Notes: generated from the letters alone by a model not told the origin. A DNA stretch of 64,000 nt from Pseudonocardia alaniniphila (GCF_022524485.1 NZ_JAKXMK010000017.1:124001-188000); one strand, 5' to 3'. Counted from the first letter of the stretch, positions 1-9,069 are shown. Program-made: numbers and translations.

Positions 1-143
1 GCGGTCATGGCGATCACACTCGCGCCGCCGGGGCCACAGAACCATGTGGCTGGACCGCCTGTGCGTGGGCGGGCCGGCCCGACAGTGGAAGGTGGGTCCA
101 GCCCTACTGCACGTGCCGTCCGTGATCGGCCAGACTGGCCCGC

Positions 144-1364
144 GTGACGAGCATCCGGAACTGGCTGCTCGCCGCCGGCCGGCTGTTCGCCTCGATCGTC
201 ACGGCGCTGATCGCGCTGGTGCTGCTCCTCGCGCTGGTCACCGGGTTCGTCCTGGTGCCGGTCCTCGGGCTCGGCGTGCCGGTGGTGGCAGGCGCCCTCA
301 GCGCCAGCCGCGTGCTCGCCGACCTGCACCGCCAGGAGGCCGGACGCGTTCTGCGTGTGGAGCTCGTCGCCTCTTACTGCTCCGAGCCCGGGTGGGGATG
401 GCGCGACCTGCTGGCCTGCCTGCGCGACCCGCAGAACGGCCGGGATGTCGTCTGGCTCGGCGCGCATGCCGTGGCGGGCATCGTCGTCTTCTGGGTGCTC
501 TACGCGCTGCTCGCGGCGGTCTCGAGCCTCGCGATCGGTGCGAACGGCCCGTTCTCGGTGCTGACGCTCCCGGTTCTGGTGCTCGTGGCGGTGATCTGGT
601 GGACGGTGCCGTGGGCCGTGCGCGGGTTCGCTCTGCTGGTCCGCCTCCTCCTGGCTCCCGACACGACGCTGGCCCGGCGGGTCGAGCAACTCACGGAGTC
701 GCGTGCGGCGGCCGTGGACGCGCAGGCCGCCGAGCTGCGCCGGATCGAGCGCGACCTCCACGACGGGGCGCAGGCGCGGCTCGCCGCCGTGGGCATGGCG
801 CTGGGACTCGCCGCCCAGGCCGTCCGCTCCGACCCCGACCGGGCCGCCTCCTTGCTGGAGGAGGCGCGCGCCGACGCAGGTAAAGCACTTGCCGAGCTGC
901 GCGACCTCGTCCGCGGCATCCATCCGCCGGTGCTCGCCGACCGCGGTCTCGTCGGCGGGCTCGAGGCCGCCTCCCTGCTGTGCCCGGTGCCCGTCGCGCT
1001 CGACTTCGACCTGCCCGCGCGGCCGGAGGCCCCGGTCGAGTCGGCGCTGTACTTCGCCGCGACCGAGGCCCTGGCCAACGTCGGACGGCACTCGGGTGCG
1101 ACGAGGGCGTGGCTGCGCGCCCGCTACACACGCGGCCGGCTCACCGTCCTCGTCGGCGACGACGGCCGCGGCGGCGCCGATCCCCGTCGCGGCACCGGCC
1201 TGCGCGGCATCGAGCGCCGCCTCGCCGCCTTCGACGGGACGCTGCACGTCAGCAGCCCGCCCGGCGGCCCCACAGAGATCACGATGGAGTTGCCGTGCGC
1301 CCTGCCCCCGCCGGACTCAGGACCGTCATCGCCGAGGACCACGTCCTCCTCCGCGACGGTCTGA
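144..1364 (+). CDS. Sensor histidine kinase of a NarL-type two-component system
   Basis: A 406-residue membrane histidine kinase that phosphorylates the response regulator encoded just after it; the signal is unknown. The N-terminal ~180 residues hold about four hydrophobic segments and look like the 'putative sensor' domain found in actinobacterial kinases. A HisKA_3 dimerisation helix follows with the motif ERDLHDGAQARL, phospho-acceptor His206. A short HATPase_c domain follows, with the N box (EALANVGRHS) and G-rich motifs (GDDGRGGAD, GTGLRGIERRL). GTG at 144 is chosen because it begins right before the first membrane helix. The 3' end overlaps the regulator gene by 70 bp in another frame, so the last ~25 residues are unlike any domain. 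Family is clear from the motifs; the signal and targets are not known. Confidence 0.88.
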   Translation: MTSIRNWLLAAGRLFASIVTALIALVLLLALVTGFVLVPVLGLGVPVVAGALSASRVLADLHRQEAGRVLRVELVASYCSEPGWGWRDLLACLRDPQNGRDVVWLGAHAVAGIVVFWVLYALLAAVSSLAIGANGPFSVLTLPVLVLVAVIWWTVPWAVRGFALLVRLLLAPDTTLARRVEQLTESRAAAVDAQAAELRRIERDLHDGAQARLAAVGMALGLAAQAVRSDPDRAASLLEEARADAGKALAELRDLVRGIHPPVLADRGLVGGLEAASLLCPVPVALDFDLPARPEAPVESALYFAATEALANVGRHSGATRAWLRARYTRGRLTVLVGDDGRGGADPRRGTGLRGIERRLAAFDGTLHVSSPPGGPTEITMELPCALPPPDSGPSSPRTTSSSATV

Positions 1365-1969
1365 TCCGGCTGCTCACCGCCAACGGCTTCGACGTCGTGG
1401 AGGCCGTCGACAACGGCCCGATGCTGCGTGAGGCGCTGGTCCGCAACCGTCCGGACGTCGCGGTGGTCGACGTGCGGCTCCCGCCGACCTTCACCGACGA
1501 GGGCCTGGTGGCGGCGATCGCGGCACGCCGGGACGTCCCGGGGCTGCCGGTACTCGTGCTCTCGCAGTACGTCGAGCAGCTCTACGCCCGCGAACTGCTC
1601 GCCGACCAGGCAGGCGGGGTCGGGTACCTGCTGAAGGACCGTGTGGGAAAGGTCGAGGAGTTCGTCGAGGCGGTGCGCCGGGTGGCGGCGGGTGGCACCG
1701 CGATGGACGCCGAGGTGATCGGCCAGCTGCTCGGCCGCCGCTCCGCACCGCTCACCCGGTTGACGGCACGTGAGCGGGAGGTGCTGGAGCTCGTCGCCGA
1801 GGGCCGCTCGAACGTCGCGATCGCCGCTGCGCTGTTCGTCACGGAGAAGGCGGTGGGCAAGCACATCAGCAGCATCTTCGCGAAGCTCGACCTGCCGCCC
1901 TCCGACGACGACAACCGCCGCGTGCGGGCCGTGCTCACGTACCTGCAGGCGGCACCCGGAGCCCGCTGA
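1295..1969 (+). CDS. NarL/LuxR-family response regulator
   Basis: A DNA-binding response regulator of 224 residues and the cognate partner of the upstream kinase. The receiver domain begins at residue ~7 (RTVIAEDHVLLRDGL), with phospho-acceptor Asp59 (VVDVRLPP) and the conserved Lys in YLLKDRVG. The C-terminal LuxR-type HTH carries LTAREREVLELVAEGRSN and the recognition helix region TEKAVGKHISSIF. The start is set at GTG 1295, inside the kinase gene, because it places the receiver fold right at the N terminus. The two genes are translationally coupled by their 70-bp overlap. Its targets are unknown. Confidence 0.88.
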   Translation: MRPAPAGLRTVIAEDHVLLRDGLIRLLTANGFDVVEAVDNGPMLREALVRNRPDVAVVDVRLPPTFTDEGLVAAIAARRDVPGLPVLVLSQYVEQLYARELLADQAGGVGYLLKDRVGKVEEFVEAVRRVAAGGTAMDAEVIGQLLGRRSAPLTRLTAREREVLELVAEGRSNVAIAAALFVTEKAVGKHISSIFAKLDLPPSDDDNRRVRAVLTYLQAAPGAR

Positions 1970-1991
1970 CCCGCGACTACCCTGGACTCCC

Positions 1992-3065
<1,074 letters not shown>

Positions 3066-3113
3066 CGAGGCGATTCCGTAACCGGCTTGTAGTTTCGGCC
3101 GCGGGTCATAAAC

Positions 3114-3911
3114 GTGATCGCGATGATGGGCACGACGCTTCTCTTGCAGGCGTACGACGAGCAGCTGCGTACCGATGCCGAGACACCCGGCGCGGTCTCG
3201 GTCACCCGTCGCGGCCCGCTGCGTCTGGTGACTTTCGGCGGCGGACGGGGGTTCGTGACCTACCGCGACCTCGGTGGAGCCGACGTCGGCGAGATCGCCC
3301 GCCTCGTGCCGGAGGTGTTGACGCACTACCAGGCCGATCCCGGGATCGAACGGGTGGAGTGGAAGACACGTGGCCACGACCACGCCCCCGGGCTCCATGA
3401 GGCGCTGGTGGGCAACGGGTTCGTTCCGGACGAGCCCGAATCGATCATGGTCGGTAACGCCGCGGCTCTGACAGCCGAGCCACCTCTGCCCGAGGACGTC
3501 ACACTGCGCCGGGTGACCGAGGAGCCGGACGTCCGCGCCATGAGCGCGATGCAGGACGAGGCATTCGGTGAACGGGCCTCCGAACGGACCGCTGACGCGC
3601 TGCTGTGCCGGCTCGCGCTCGGTGACGGGATGGAGTTGTGGGTCGCCGAGGCAGAGGGCCGGATGGTCGGTGCCGGCCGGCTCGAACCGGTCGCAGGCAG
3701 CGACTTCGCCGGGCTCTGGGGAGGCGCGACACTGGCGCAGTGGCGCGGTCGGGGTATCTACCGTGCGTTGACGGCGGCGCGCGCCCGATCCGCGCTCGCC
3801 TGCGGGAAGACGCTCATATACAGCGACTCGACCGAGTACTCCCGTCCGATCCTCGAACGCTCTGGTCTCGTGAAGGTGTCGACGACGACGCCGTACGTGT
3901 GGCGGCGCTGA
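3114..3911 (+). CDS. GNAT-family N-acetyltransferase
   Basis: A 265-residue protein whose C-terminal half (from about residue 120) is a GNAT acetyltransferase. It has the acyl-CoA loop-like segment AQWRGRGIYRALTAARARSA and a terminal strand ending in TPYVWRR, so it should move an acetyl group from acetyl-CoA to an amine of unknown identity. The first ~115 residues have no motif I recognise. GTG 3114 is used as the start; a leaderless or weak-RBS start is possible. The gene sits directly after ychF and is followed by a ychF-tail remnant, so it is likely an accessory insertion. Confidence 0.75.
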   Translation: MIAMMGTTLLLQAYDEQLRTDAETPGAVSVTRRGPLRLVTFGGGRGFVTYRDLGGADVGEIARLVPEVLTHYQADPGIERVEWKTRGHDHAPGLHEALVGNGFVPDEPESIMVGNAAALTAEPPLPEDVTLRRVTEEPDVRAMSAMQDEAFGERASERTADALLCRLALGDGMELWVAEAEGRMVGAGRLEPVAGSDFAGLWGGATLAQWRGRGIYRALTAARARSALACGKTLIYSDSTEYSRPILERSGLVKVSTTTPYVWRR

Positions 3912-3929
3912 GAGGTTGTGCGGCCGCGC

Positions 3930-3959
3930 AACGTGGTCGAGTTCCGCCTCACCGTGGAG
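3930..3959 (+). repeat. ychF-tail repeat, copy 2
   Basis: A 30-bp stretch just after the GNAT gene. Read in the ychF frame it gives NVVEFRLTVE and lacks the stop codon. It matches the end of ychF at 24 of 30 positions. It is not part of any gene here and looks like a decayed duplicate of the ychF 3' end. Confidence 0.65.
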
Positions 3960-3991
3960 GTGCAGCGCCCGATGCTCCATCGCCCGGGCCT

Positions 3992-4007
3992 TCATACATG
4001 AGTATGA
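3992..4007. promoter_or_regulatory. Palindromic operator before the VapB-like antitoxin gene
   Basis: A 16-bp inverted repeat, TCATAC-ATGA-GTATGA, with perfect 6-bp arms. It lies 8 bp before the chosen antitoxin start and overlaps two upstream in-frame ATGs. Antitoxins of this class repress their own operons by binding short palindromes, so this is the likely autoregulatory operator. The role is inferred. Confidence 0.5.
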
Positions 4008-4015
4008 TGTCGCGT

Positions 4016-4276
4016 ATGAGTTCGGATCGGGTCACGGTCTCGCTGCCTGCCGAGGTGCGGTTGGCTGCGCAGCGAGTAGCCCAGGAGGCCGGGGTTCCGT
4101 TCTCAGCTGTGGTCACCGAGGCGCTGGAGACGTGGGTGCGTGGGCGCCTGATCGATGCCTGGCTGGTGGAGTACCAGGCCGAGCACGGAGCGTTCGACGA
4201 GGCTGAGCTGCGAGAGATCGCCGCGGAGGCCGGGGTGGCCTACATCCCGCCGAGCCCGTCGCGCACAGTCGCATGA
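4016..4276 (+). CDS. Ribbon-helix-helix antitoxin (VapB-like)
   Basis: An 86-residue protein with an N-terminal RHH/CopG-like segment (RVTVSLPAEVRLAAQRVAQEAG) followed by an acidic, flexible C-terminal part. It is the expected DNA-binding antitoxin for the PIN-domain toxin encoded next, which starts in a 4-bp ATGA overlap. Upstream in-frame ATGs at 3998, 4004 and 4007 fall on the operator palindrome, so 4016 is preferred; a start at 3998 would give 92 residues. Spacing, overlap and partner support the assignment more than sequence similarity does. Confidence 0.75.
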   Translation: MSSDRVTVSLPAEVRLAAQRVAQEAGVPFSAVVTEALETWVRGRLIDAWLVEYQAEHGAFDEAELREIAAEAGVAYIPPSPSRTVA

Positions 4277-4650
4277 GGATGGTGCTGGACGCCGGGGCAT
4301 TGATCGGGGTCGACCGGTCGGATCGACGTGTTGCCGGCCTGATCGCCCTCGGTCGAAGGGCTAGGGCGGATCTGGTCACCATGGCGCCGGTTGTGGCGCA
4401 GGCGTGGCGTGACGGTGCCCGCCAGGTACACCTGGCCCGCGCCTTGGCCATGATCGATGTCGTTCCGATGGACCTGGATGTGGCGCGGTCAGCCGGCGAA
4501 CTGCTCAAGGTGGCCGGCGGCTCGGATGTCGTCGACGCATCGGTCGCCCTGCTCGCCCGGCCGGGTGACCAGATTCTGACCAGCGACCCAGGCGACCTCG
4601 ACACGCTCGTCAAGGCGCGGCCTGTGACCGTGGCGGTCGTCCGGGTCTAG
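4273..4650 (+). CDS. PIN-domain toxin (VapC-like ribonuclease)
   Basis: A 125-residue PIN-domain protein predicted to cleave RNA with Mg2+. Acidic residues include Asp6 in MVLDAGALIGVDR, the Asp pair in SDVVDASVALLA and Asp in TSDPGDLDTL. The position usually held by Glu in helix 3 reads PVVAQAWRDG, as in some actinobacterial PIN toxins. It is coupled to the antitoxin by an ATGA overlap. A ychF-tail remnant lies 33 bp after the stop. Toxin activity is inferred from the family and operon layout. Confidence 0.82.
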   Translation: MRMVLDAGALIGVDRSDRRVAGLIALGRRARADLVTMAPVVAQAWRDGARQVHLARALAMIDVVPMDLDVARSAGELLKVAGGSDVVDASVALLARPGDQILTSDPGDLDTLVKARPVTVAVVRV

Positions 4651-4682
4651 CGAGACGCGCTTGTCATGGTGGTCCGTGGCGG

Positions 4683-4712
4683 TGCGTGGTCGAGTTCCGC
4701 TTCGACGTCTGA
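4683..4712 (+). repeat. ychF-tail repeat, copy 3
   Basis: A 30-bp stretch between vapC and hicB. Read in the ychF frame it gives VVEFRFDV followed by a TGA stop, like a genuine YchF C terminus; a further GTCATGG upstream also recalls the ychF sequence. It matches the real ychF end at 24 of 30 positions. It is not attached to any upstream reading frame and is best seen as a relic of a ychF 3' end. Confidence 0.65.
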
Positions 4713-4733
4713 CCGTTGGGCTATGAGCTGCGG

Positions 4734-5126
4734 CTAGCTGACCAGCTGCTGCACGCGGCCATAGCTCACCCCGAGGACGATGGCCGCGTCCCGCAAGCTC
4801 AGATGGTCATCGCGAACCAGTCTCCGCGCTGCCTGGCGCCATGTCTTGGCTGCCTCGCTGTTGATGGCCTCTGCCCTGGCTTGGTCGGCCCGTGCCTGGT
4901 TCATGAGTGTCAGGGCGTCGGGGTCGATCCGCGAGTAGTCCATCTCGACGGAGATCGTCTCGGGGTCGACGTCGAGCCAGAGCGCGATCAAGGTTCGTGC
5001 GGTGTCGGCCGCGGAAGCCAGGGTGCGTGCCTGTCCGACGGCGTCGATCTCGGGGACCTCGATCACCCACAGACCGCTGTCGCGGAACGCCTGCACCGTG
5101 TAGGTGCGTGCTTCGGTGGGGGTCAC
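4734..5126 (-). CDS. hicB: HicB-family antitoxin
   Basis: A 130-residue antitoxin. The N-terminal half has the HicB partial RNase H-like fold (YTVQAFRDSGLWVIEVPEID, then a helix with DTARTLIALWLDV). The C-terminal end has a helix-turn-helix (SLRDAAIVLGVSYGRVQQL). GTG 5126 is chosen because it overlaps the hicA stop by GTGA and has an AAGGAG box 8 nt upstream on the minus strand. It should neutralise HicA and repress the promoter at 5339-5367. Confidence 0.82.
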   Translation of the reverse strand: MTPTEARTYTVQAFRDSGLWVIEVPEIDAVGQARTLASAADTARTLIALWLDVDPETISVEMDYSRIDPDALTLMNQARADQARAEAINSEAAKTWRQAARRLVRDDHLSLRDAAIVLGVSYGRVQQLVS

Positions 5127-5320
5127 CGCCACCACTCCTTCCCGAGACAGGGAATCTGCTGGCCGATCTTGCCGATCACGTACGAGGACACTTCGTGGCG
5201 GGGTACTGCGGTCTGGTGCTTGCCGACGCAGTTGCAACGCCAGATTTCGTGTTCGCCACCCTCGCGGACGAAGTAGACGTCGTGGTCGCGTAGTCGCCGT
5301 GTGACCTCGGTGTACTTCAT
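5123..5320 (-). CDS. hicA: HicA-family mRNA interferase toxin
   Basis: A 65-residue protein with the HicA dsRBD-like fold: MKYTEVTRRLRDHDVYFVRE, then the catalytic His24 region GGEHEIW and the second half with TAVPRHEV. Such toxins cleave mRNA independently of the ribosome. Toxin precedes antitoxin, the normal hicAB order, with a 4-bp overlap. Start at ATG 5320 leaves a leader of about 12 nt from the predicted promoter. Confidence 0.83.
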   Translation of the reverse strand: MKYTEVTRRLRDHDVYFVREGGEHEIWRCNCVGKHQTAVPRHEVSSYVIGKIGQQIPCLGKEWWR

Positions 5321-5338
5321 CTTCGGAGGCTTAGGCAG

Positions 5339-5367
5339 AGCATAAGTGTAGTAGCCCTACACGGCAA
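5339..5367 (-). promoter_or_regulatory. hicAB promoter with operator in the spacer
   Basis: On the minus strand a -35-like TTGCCG (5362-5367) and a -10-like TATGCT (5339-5344) are 17 bp apart. The spacer contains an inverted repeat, GTGTAG-GGCTA-CTACAC (5346-5362), and one more half-site lies upstream at 5381-5386. HicB bound here would block RNA polymerase directly. The promoter is read by eye; the operator role is inferred. Confidence 0.6.
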
Positions 5368-5516
5368 GCGTTAAGAGAGGCTACACGCGCTGCGTCGCGA
5401 CCAGCCGCGGCTCCGGTCGGTGTCCGGCCATTCATCCGGAAGGCTGCCGTGCCTCGATCGTGCGGAGGGCGTCACCAGGTCAGCGAGGCCGCATCGGATG
5501 CGGGAAAACCTTGCGA

Positions 5517-6377
5517 TCAGAACAGCGTCGCGAGGGCGCGGTCGAGGTCGGGCAGGCCGGAGAGGTCGATGAGGAACTGATCCTCGAGGGCACGACGGAT
5601 AGCGGCGGGTGACTCCAGCGTGCGGCGTTCGCTGGGGCCGTCGACGTGGTGCACGGCGAGGCTCAGCCCGGTGGACCTGCGGCCACTGAGGGCGTAGCGG
5701 CGGTCGGTGTCGGCGCGGCCGATCAACAGACCCCCGACCATCATGGAATCGGGATGATGCGTGTTGTAGAAGTTGCTCATCGAGATGTCGGCCATGTACG
5801 TCTCGGCAAGGTCGAACCGGTACAGCGCCATCCAGCGACCGCCGAGCAGAGCCTCCAGCACGAACGCAGATCCATCGGGCCGAAGGCGAAGAAGGCCGTG
5901 GGGTGTCGGTTGCTCCGTATCCGGCTCGAGTGCCAGCACTCCGGTGAGTCTGAGTCCGAAACCTGCATCGACGATGTGGGGACCATTCGGCAGTTCGACG
6001 AGAAGCAGCATGTGGGTGCGCGGGGGCATCGGCGTGTCGGCCGGTCGGCTCCACATCACCCTCCCGGAGAGGAGGGTGGTGGTGTAGCCGAGGGCGTCGA
6101 GCACACCGCGCAAAAGCAGATTGTGTTCGTAGCACCCGCCACCGCGACGTGAGCGGACGATCTTGGTGATCAAGGATGCCTGGTCGAGGTGCGTCTCGCG
6201 ACCGGTGAACTTGTCCAGGTTCTCGTAGGCGATCGCCTGCCCGTGAGCAGCGGCGATCCGTGCCAGCGTCGCGAGGTCCGCCGGAGGGCGTTCTCCGTCC
6301 CACGCGCCGGACAGGCCGATTCGGTGCAGGTAGGCGGCGACATCGAAGTCGATGGCTGTTGTCGCGGTGACGCTCAC
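5517..6377 (-). CDS. nat: Arylamine N-acetyltransferase
   Basis: A 286-residue NAT enzyme, which moves an acetyl group from acetyl-CoA to arylamines and hydrazines through a cysteine intermediate. The catalytic triad is visible: Cys82 (RRGGGCYEHN), His122 (RTHMLLLVEL) and Asp137 (IVDAGFG). Length and motif spacing fit bacterial NATs. It is a single gene between hicA and the guanidine riboswitch region. Its natural substrate here is unknown; related enzymes act in sterol metabolism or on arylamine drugs such as isoniazid. Confidence 0.93.
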   Translation of the reverse strand: MSVTATTAIDFDVAAYLHRIGLSGAWDGERPPADLATLARIAAAHGQAIAYENLDKFTGRETHLDQASLITKIVRSRRGGGCYEHNLLLRGVLDALGYTTTLLSGRVMWSRPADTPMPPRTHMLLLVELPNGPHIVDAGFGLRLTGVLALEPDTEQPTPHGLLRLRPDGSAFVLEALLGGRWMALYRFDLAETYMADISMSNFYNTHHPDSMMVGGLLIGRADTDRRYALSGRRSTGLSLAVHHVDGPSERRTLESPAAIRRALEDQFLIDLSGLPDLDRALATLF

Positions 6378-6721
6378 GGACCCTCCTCGCGGCGGTGTGG
6401 ATATGTGCCTGACCGGCTGTCCGAATCGCCGTTATTCCGTCGGGCCACTCTTCGCGCTCAGCTGAATGCCATGTCGAGGTGCCCGCGGCATGCTCGATTC
6501 TAGCCGGAGTCGACGAGTCCGAGCCCGGGCATACTTCGCATTATTCGGTGAAGGGATACGCATTCATTGCGAGCTTCTCCTGTCACTCTCACTAACGGTG
6601 GGCCTTCCAGTCCGCGGCATGGCGATGCCGCGCGGGCTGGAGACCGAGGCCACCACGCTGCGACGTTGCCCCGTCGCGCGGTCTTTGAGACGCTCGGGTC
6701 GGGCTCCTGAGAGCGGGGCTT
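6378..6721. other. Intergenic region between nat and the gdx riboswitch
   Basis: 344 bp without a convincing gene. It is less GC-rich than its surroundings at about 6530-6600, where promoters for the two divergent genes are expected. A hairpin with 8-bp arms (CGCGGCAT / ATGCCGCG, 6613-6632) lies in the gdx direction, about 90 nt before the riboswitch. I could not choose a convincing -35/-10 pair. Confidence 0.4.
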
Positions 6722-6766
6722 CCTGGACGAGCGGCGCCGTACCCAGATCGCGACAAGACGGCGACC
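6722..6766 (+). promoter_or_regulatory. Guanidine-III riboswitch (ykkC-III)
   Basis: The 45 nt upstream of the SMR gene follow the compact guanidine-III pseudoknot almost base for base as I recall it from Thermobifida fusca: a CTGGACGAG start, GCGCCGTACCCAG, then GACAAGACGGCG. CTGG (6723-6726) can pair with CCAG (6743-6746), and CGCCGT (6735-6740) with ACGGCG (6758-6763), giving the H-type pseudoknot. The ribosome binding site GGAG (6771-6774) begins a few bases after the aptamer, so guanidine binding should control translation of gdx. The exporter downstream is the expected target gene. Confidence 0.92.
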
Positions 6767-6780
6767 TTCTGGAGCCTGTG

Positions 6781-7095
6781 ATGGCTTGGTTGGTGCTCAT
6801 CGTGTCCGGGGTCTTCGAAGCGGTATGGGCGACGGCTCTCGGGAAGTCTGCCGGTTTCACGCGGTTGACCCCCTCGATCGTCTTCGTCGTGGCGCTCATC
6901 GTGAGCATGGGCGGGCTCGCCTACGCCCTGCGCACCCTGCCGGTCGGCACTGCCTACGCCGTCTGGGTCGGCATCGGGGCCGCCTCGACCGTTGCCTACG
7001 CGATGGGAACCGGCGAAGAGTCCGTGTCCGCGCTCAAAGTCGTCTTCCTTCTCGGCATCATCGGCTGCGTCATCGGCCTGAAGTCACTCCACTAG
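6781..7095 (+). CDS. gdx: Guanidinium exporter of the SMR family
   Basis: A 104-residue, four-helix membrane protein that works as a dual-topology dimer exchanging guanidinium for protons. The key Glu13 lies in SGVFEAVWATALGKSAGFTRLTPS, and TLPVGTAYAVWVGIGA in helix 3 is typical of the Gdx (formerly SugE) subgroup. ATG 6781 follows GGAG at 6771-6774. The guanidine-III riboswitch directly upstream supports guanidinium export over general drug efflux. Confidence 0.93.
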   Translation: MAWLVLIVSGVFEAVWATALGKSAGFTRLTPSIVFVVALIVSMGGLAYALRTLPVGTAYAVWVGIGAASTVAYAMGTGEESVSALKVVFLLGIIGCVIGLKSLH

Positions 7096-7160
7096 GCGGC
7101 TTGCAACTTCGCTGCTGCAAGCTGTGCCGGACGACGCGCGGCAGGAAAGAGGAGAACATC

Positions 7161-7910
7161 GTGCGGATCGCAGTCGCCGGCGCGACCGGGAGCATCGGTT
7201 CCCTCACCGTCAGCTCCCTCGAACGCGACGGGCATGACGCCGTGCGCATCAGCCGGTCGCTCGGGGTGGACCTGACGACCGGTGACGGGCTCGACGATGC
7301 CCTGAGCGGTGTCGAGGCGGTCATCGACGTCACCAATGCGCCGGCAGCCGATCGGGCCGGGTCGGTGGCGTACTTCGCCACCACGACGCGGATCCTGCTC
7401 GCCGCCGAGGCGCGTGCCGGTGTGCGCCACCACGTGCTGCTCTCGATCGTCGGGATCCATCGCGTCGAGGGCAATGCCCACTACGCAGGCAAGCAGGAGC
7501 AGGAGCGCCTCGTCGCTGCGGGACCGGTCGCGTGGACGATCGTGCCGGCCACCCAGTTCCACGGCTTCGCCGAGATGGCGGCGAGCTTGACCGAGCAGGA
7601 CGGTGTCGCCACGATCGCGCCGCTGCTCGTGCAACCGGTCGCCCCCGCGGACGTGGCCGACATCCTCGCCGAGGTCGCGGTGGGTGAGCCGCAGGGGCGA
7701 TATGTCGATGTCGCCGGGCCCGAGACGCAGGACCTGGTGGACATGGCCCGGCGCACCAACGACGCGCGCGGCCGCACGGTGAAGCTCGTGCCGACGTGGG
7801 CGGCGCTGCACGGCCCGGCGATGGCAGGCAATGTGCTGCTGCCCGGCGTGGGGGCTCGCATCGCGCCGACAACCTTCGACGAGTGGCTCGCAGGTCAACG
7901 ACAAGCCTGA
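7161..7910 (+). CDS. NmrA-like NAD(P)-binding protein
   Basis: A 249-residue atypical short-chain dehydrogenase. The Rossmann motif VAGATGSIGSLT is at the N terminus, and HHVLLSIVGIHRVEGNAHYAGKQ resembles the altered active-site region of NmrA/NAD(P)H-azoreductase-like proteins. GTG 7161 has a good ribosome binding site (AAAGAGGAG). It lies 65 bp after gdx on the same strand and may be co-transcribed, but nothing ties it to guanidine. The reaction is unknown. Confidence 0.8.
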   Translation: MRIAVAGATGSIGSLTVSSLERDGHDAVRISRSLGVDLTTGDGLDDALSGVEAVIDVTNAPAADRAGSVAYFATTTRILLAAEARAGVRHHVLLSIVGIHRVEGNAHYAGKQEQERLVAAGPVAWTIVPATQFHGFAEMAASLTEQDGVATIAPLLVQPVAPADVADILAEVAVGEPQGRYVDVAGPETQDLVDMARRTNDARGRTVKLVPTWAALHGPAMAGNVLLPGVGARIAPTTFDEWLAGQRQA

Positions 7911-7936
7911 CGTCGACGTCCGATCAGGGCGGCTGT

Positions 7937-8854
7937 TCACCCCGCGGTGGCAGTGTCCCGGTGGGTGATCAGGGGCAGGGCGGGGGAGTCGTCCCGCTCG
8001 ATGACGTGTGCCAGCGAGCCTGATTCGAGGGCGACCCACAGCGACTCGTCGGCGGCGATGGCGAGGCCGTGCGGTTCGGCTCCCGGGGTGAAGCTCGCTT
8101 CGGCGATGATCCGGCCGTCGCGATCGAGCCGGACGACAGAACTGCCGGCCCACAGCGTCGCCCAGCATCCCCCGTCCACGGTGGCCGCGACCGCATGCGG
8201 ACGGCAGGATCGGTCGGGCAGGGGAAACTCGTCGATCCGGCCGTCGGGACGGATCCGTCCGATCTGGCCGGCGCCGATCTCGGCGAACCACACAGCGTCC
8301 CGTCCCGCATGGATCCCGACGGGAGCCGCGCCGGGCGTCGGTAGCGGATAGGTGGTGACCTCGCCCGCCGGAGTGATCCGTCCGATGGCGTCGGCCTGGT
8401 TGAGCGTGAGCCAGAGCGCACCGTCGGGTCCGGCGGTGATCGGGCCGGGCATGCTGCCCGCTGCCAGCGGGAACTCGTCGGTCGTGCCGTCGAACGCGAT
8501 CCGGCCGATCCGGTCTCCGGCCAGCAGCGTGTACCACAGCGTCCGGTCCGGACCGGCGCACAGGCCGTAGGGCATGCCCGTCGGGGTGAGCACCGGCAGC
8601 GAGGAGATCGTGCGGTCGGCGTCGACGCGGCCGATTCTGCCGTCGCCCCGGCTGAACCAGATCGCGTCGTCAGGACCGGTGATCAGCACCATCGGGCGGC
8701 TCTGCTCGGCGTCGAGCGCGAAGCGGTCGACCTGGCCGTCCGTGCCGAGCCGTGCCAGCTCGCCGAGCTCGACCAAGGTGGTCCACACCCCGCCGTCCGC
8801 ATCGATGGCGACGCCATAGGCGCCCGGCCCCACCTCGTACTCGGTGATCGACAC
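7937..8854 (-). CDS. vgb: Virginiamycin B lyase (streptogramin B lyase)
   Basis: A 305-residue seven-bladed propeller whose blades repeat motifs such as GPDGALWLT and GRITPAGEVTTYPL. Vgb linearises streptogramin B antibiotics by an elimination reaction at the ester bond. The known catalytic set (His228, Glu268, His270, Glu284 in the staphylococcal enzyme, from memory) has counterparts at His220, Glu260, His262 and Glu277, spaced almost identically. GTG 8854 is used because it gives the family length; longer starts add a tail with no match. Resistance activity is likely but not proven, since related lyases may act on other substrates. Confidence 0.85.
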   Translation of the reverse strand: MSITEYEVGPGAYGVAIDADGGVWTTLVELGELARLGTDGQVDRFALDAEQSRPMVLITGPDDAIWFSRGDGRIGRVDADRTISSLPVLTPTGMPYGLCAGPDRTLWYTLLAGDRIGRIAFDGTTDEFPLAAGSMPGPITAGPDGALWLTLNQADAIGRITPAGEVTTYPLPTPGAAPVGIHAGRDAVWFAEIGAGQIGRIRPDGRIDEFPLPDRSCRPHAVAATVDGGCWATLWAGSSVVRLDRDGRIIAEASFTPGAEPHGLAIAADESLWVALESGSLAHVIERDDSPALPLITHRDTATAG

Positions 8855-9069
8855 TCCCGTCCCCCTTCTCTGGGGTGCGACTGTAATGCGACCCGTGTCG
8901 CGTTGATCCGGGAGCCGCTCACTCGCGCCGACGGCTATGCCCGCGCGGCTCTCGGTCTCATCGGCGGATCGCGAGAAGGGCGATGTCATTCAGAATCTGC
9001 GAAACTGCTACACCCATTGATGGCGGAATCGTCTTTCGCTGCCTGGAGAAAGTCGAGGGCCGGACAGCG

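Noticed and set aside
1..143. A divergent gene starting at the left edge (ATG on the minus strand at 7-9)
   Set aside because: Only three codons are inside the window. A 9-bp inverted repeat (50-58 with 92-100) is present, but no gene can be supported.
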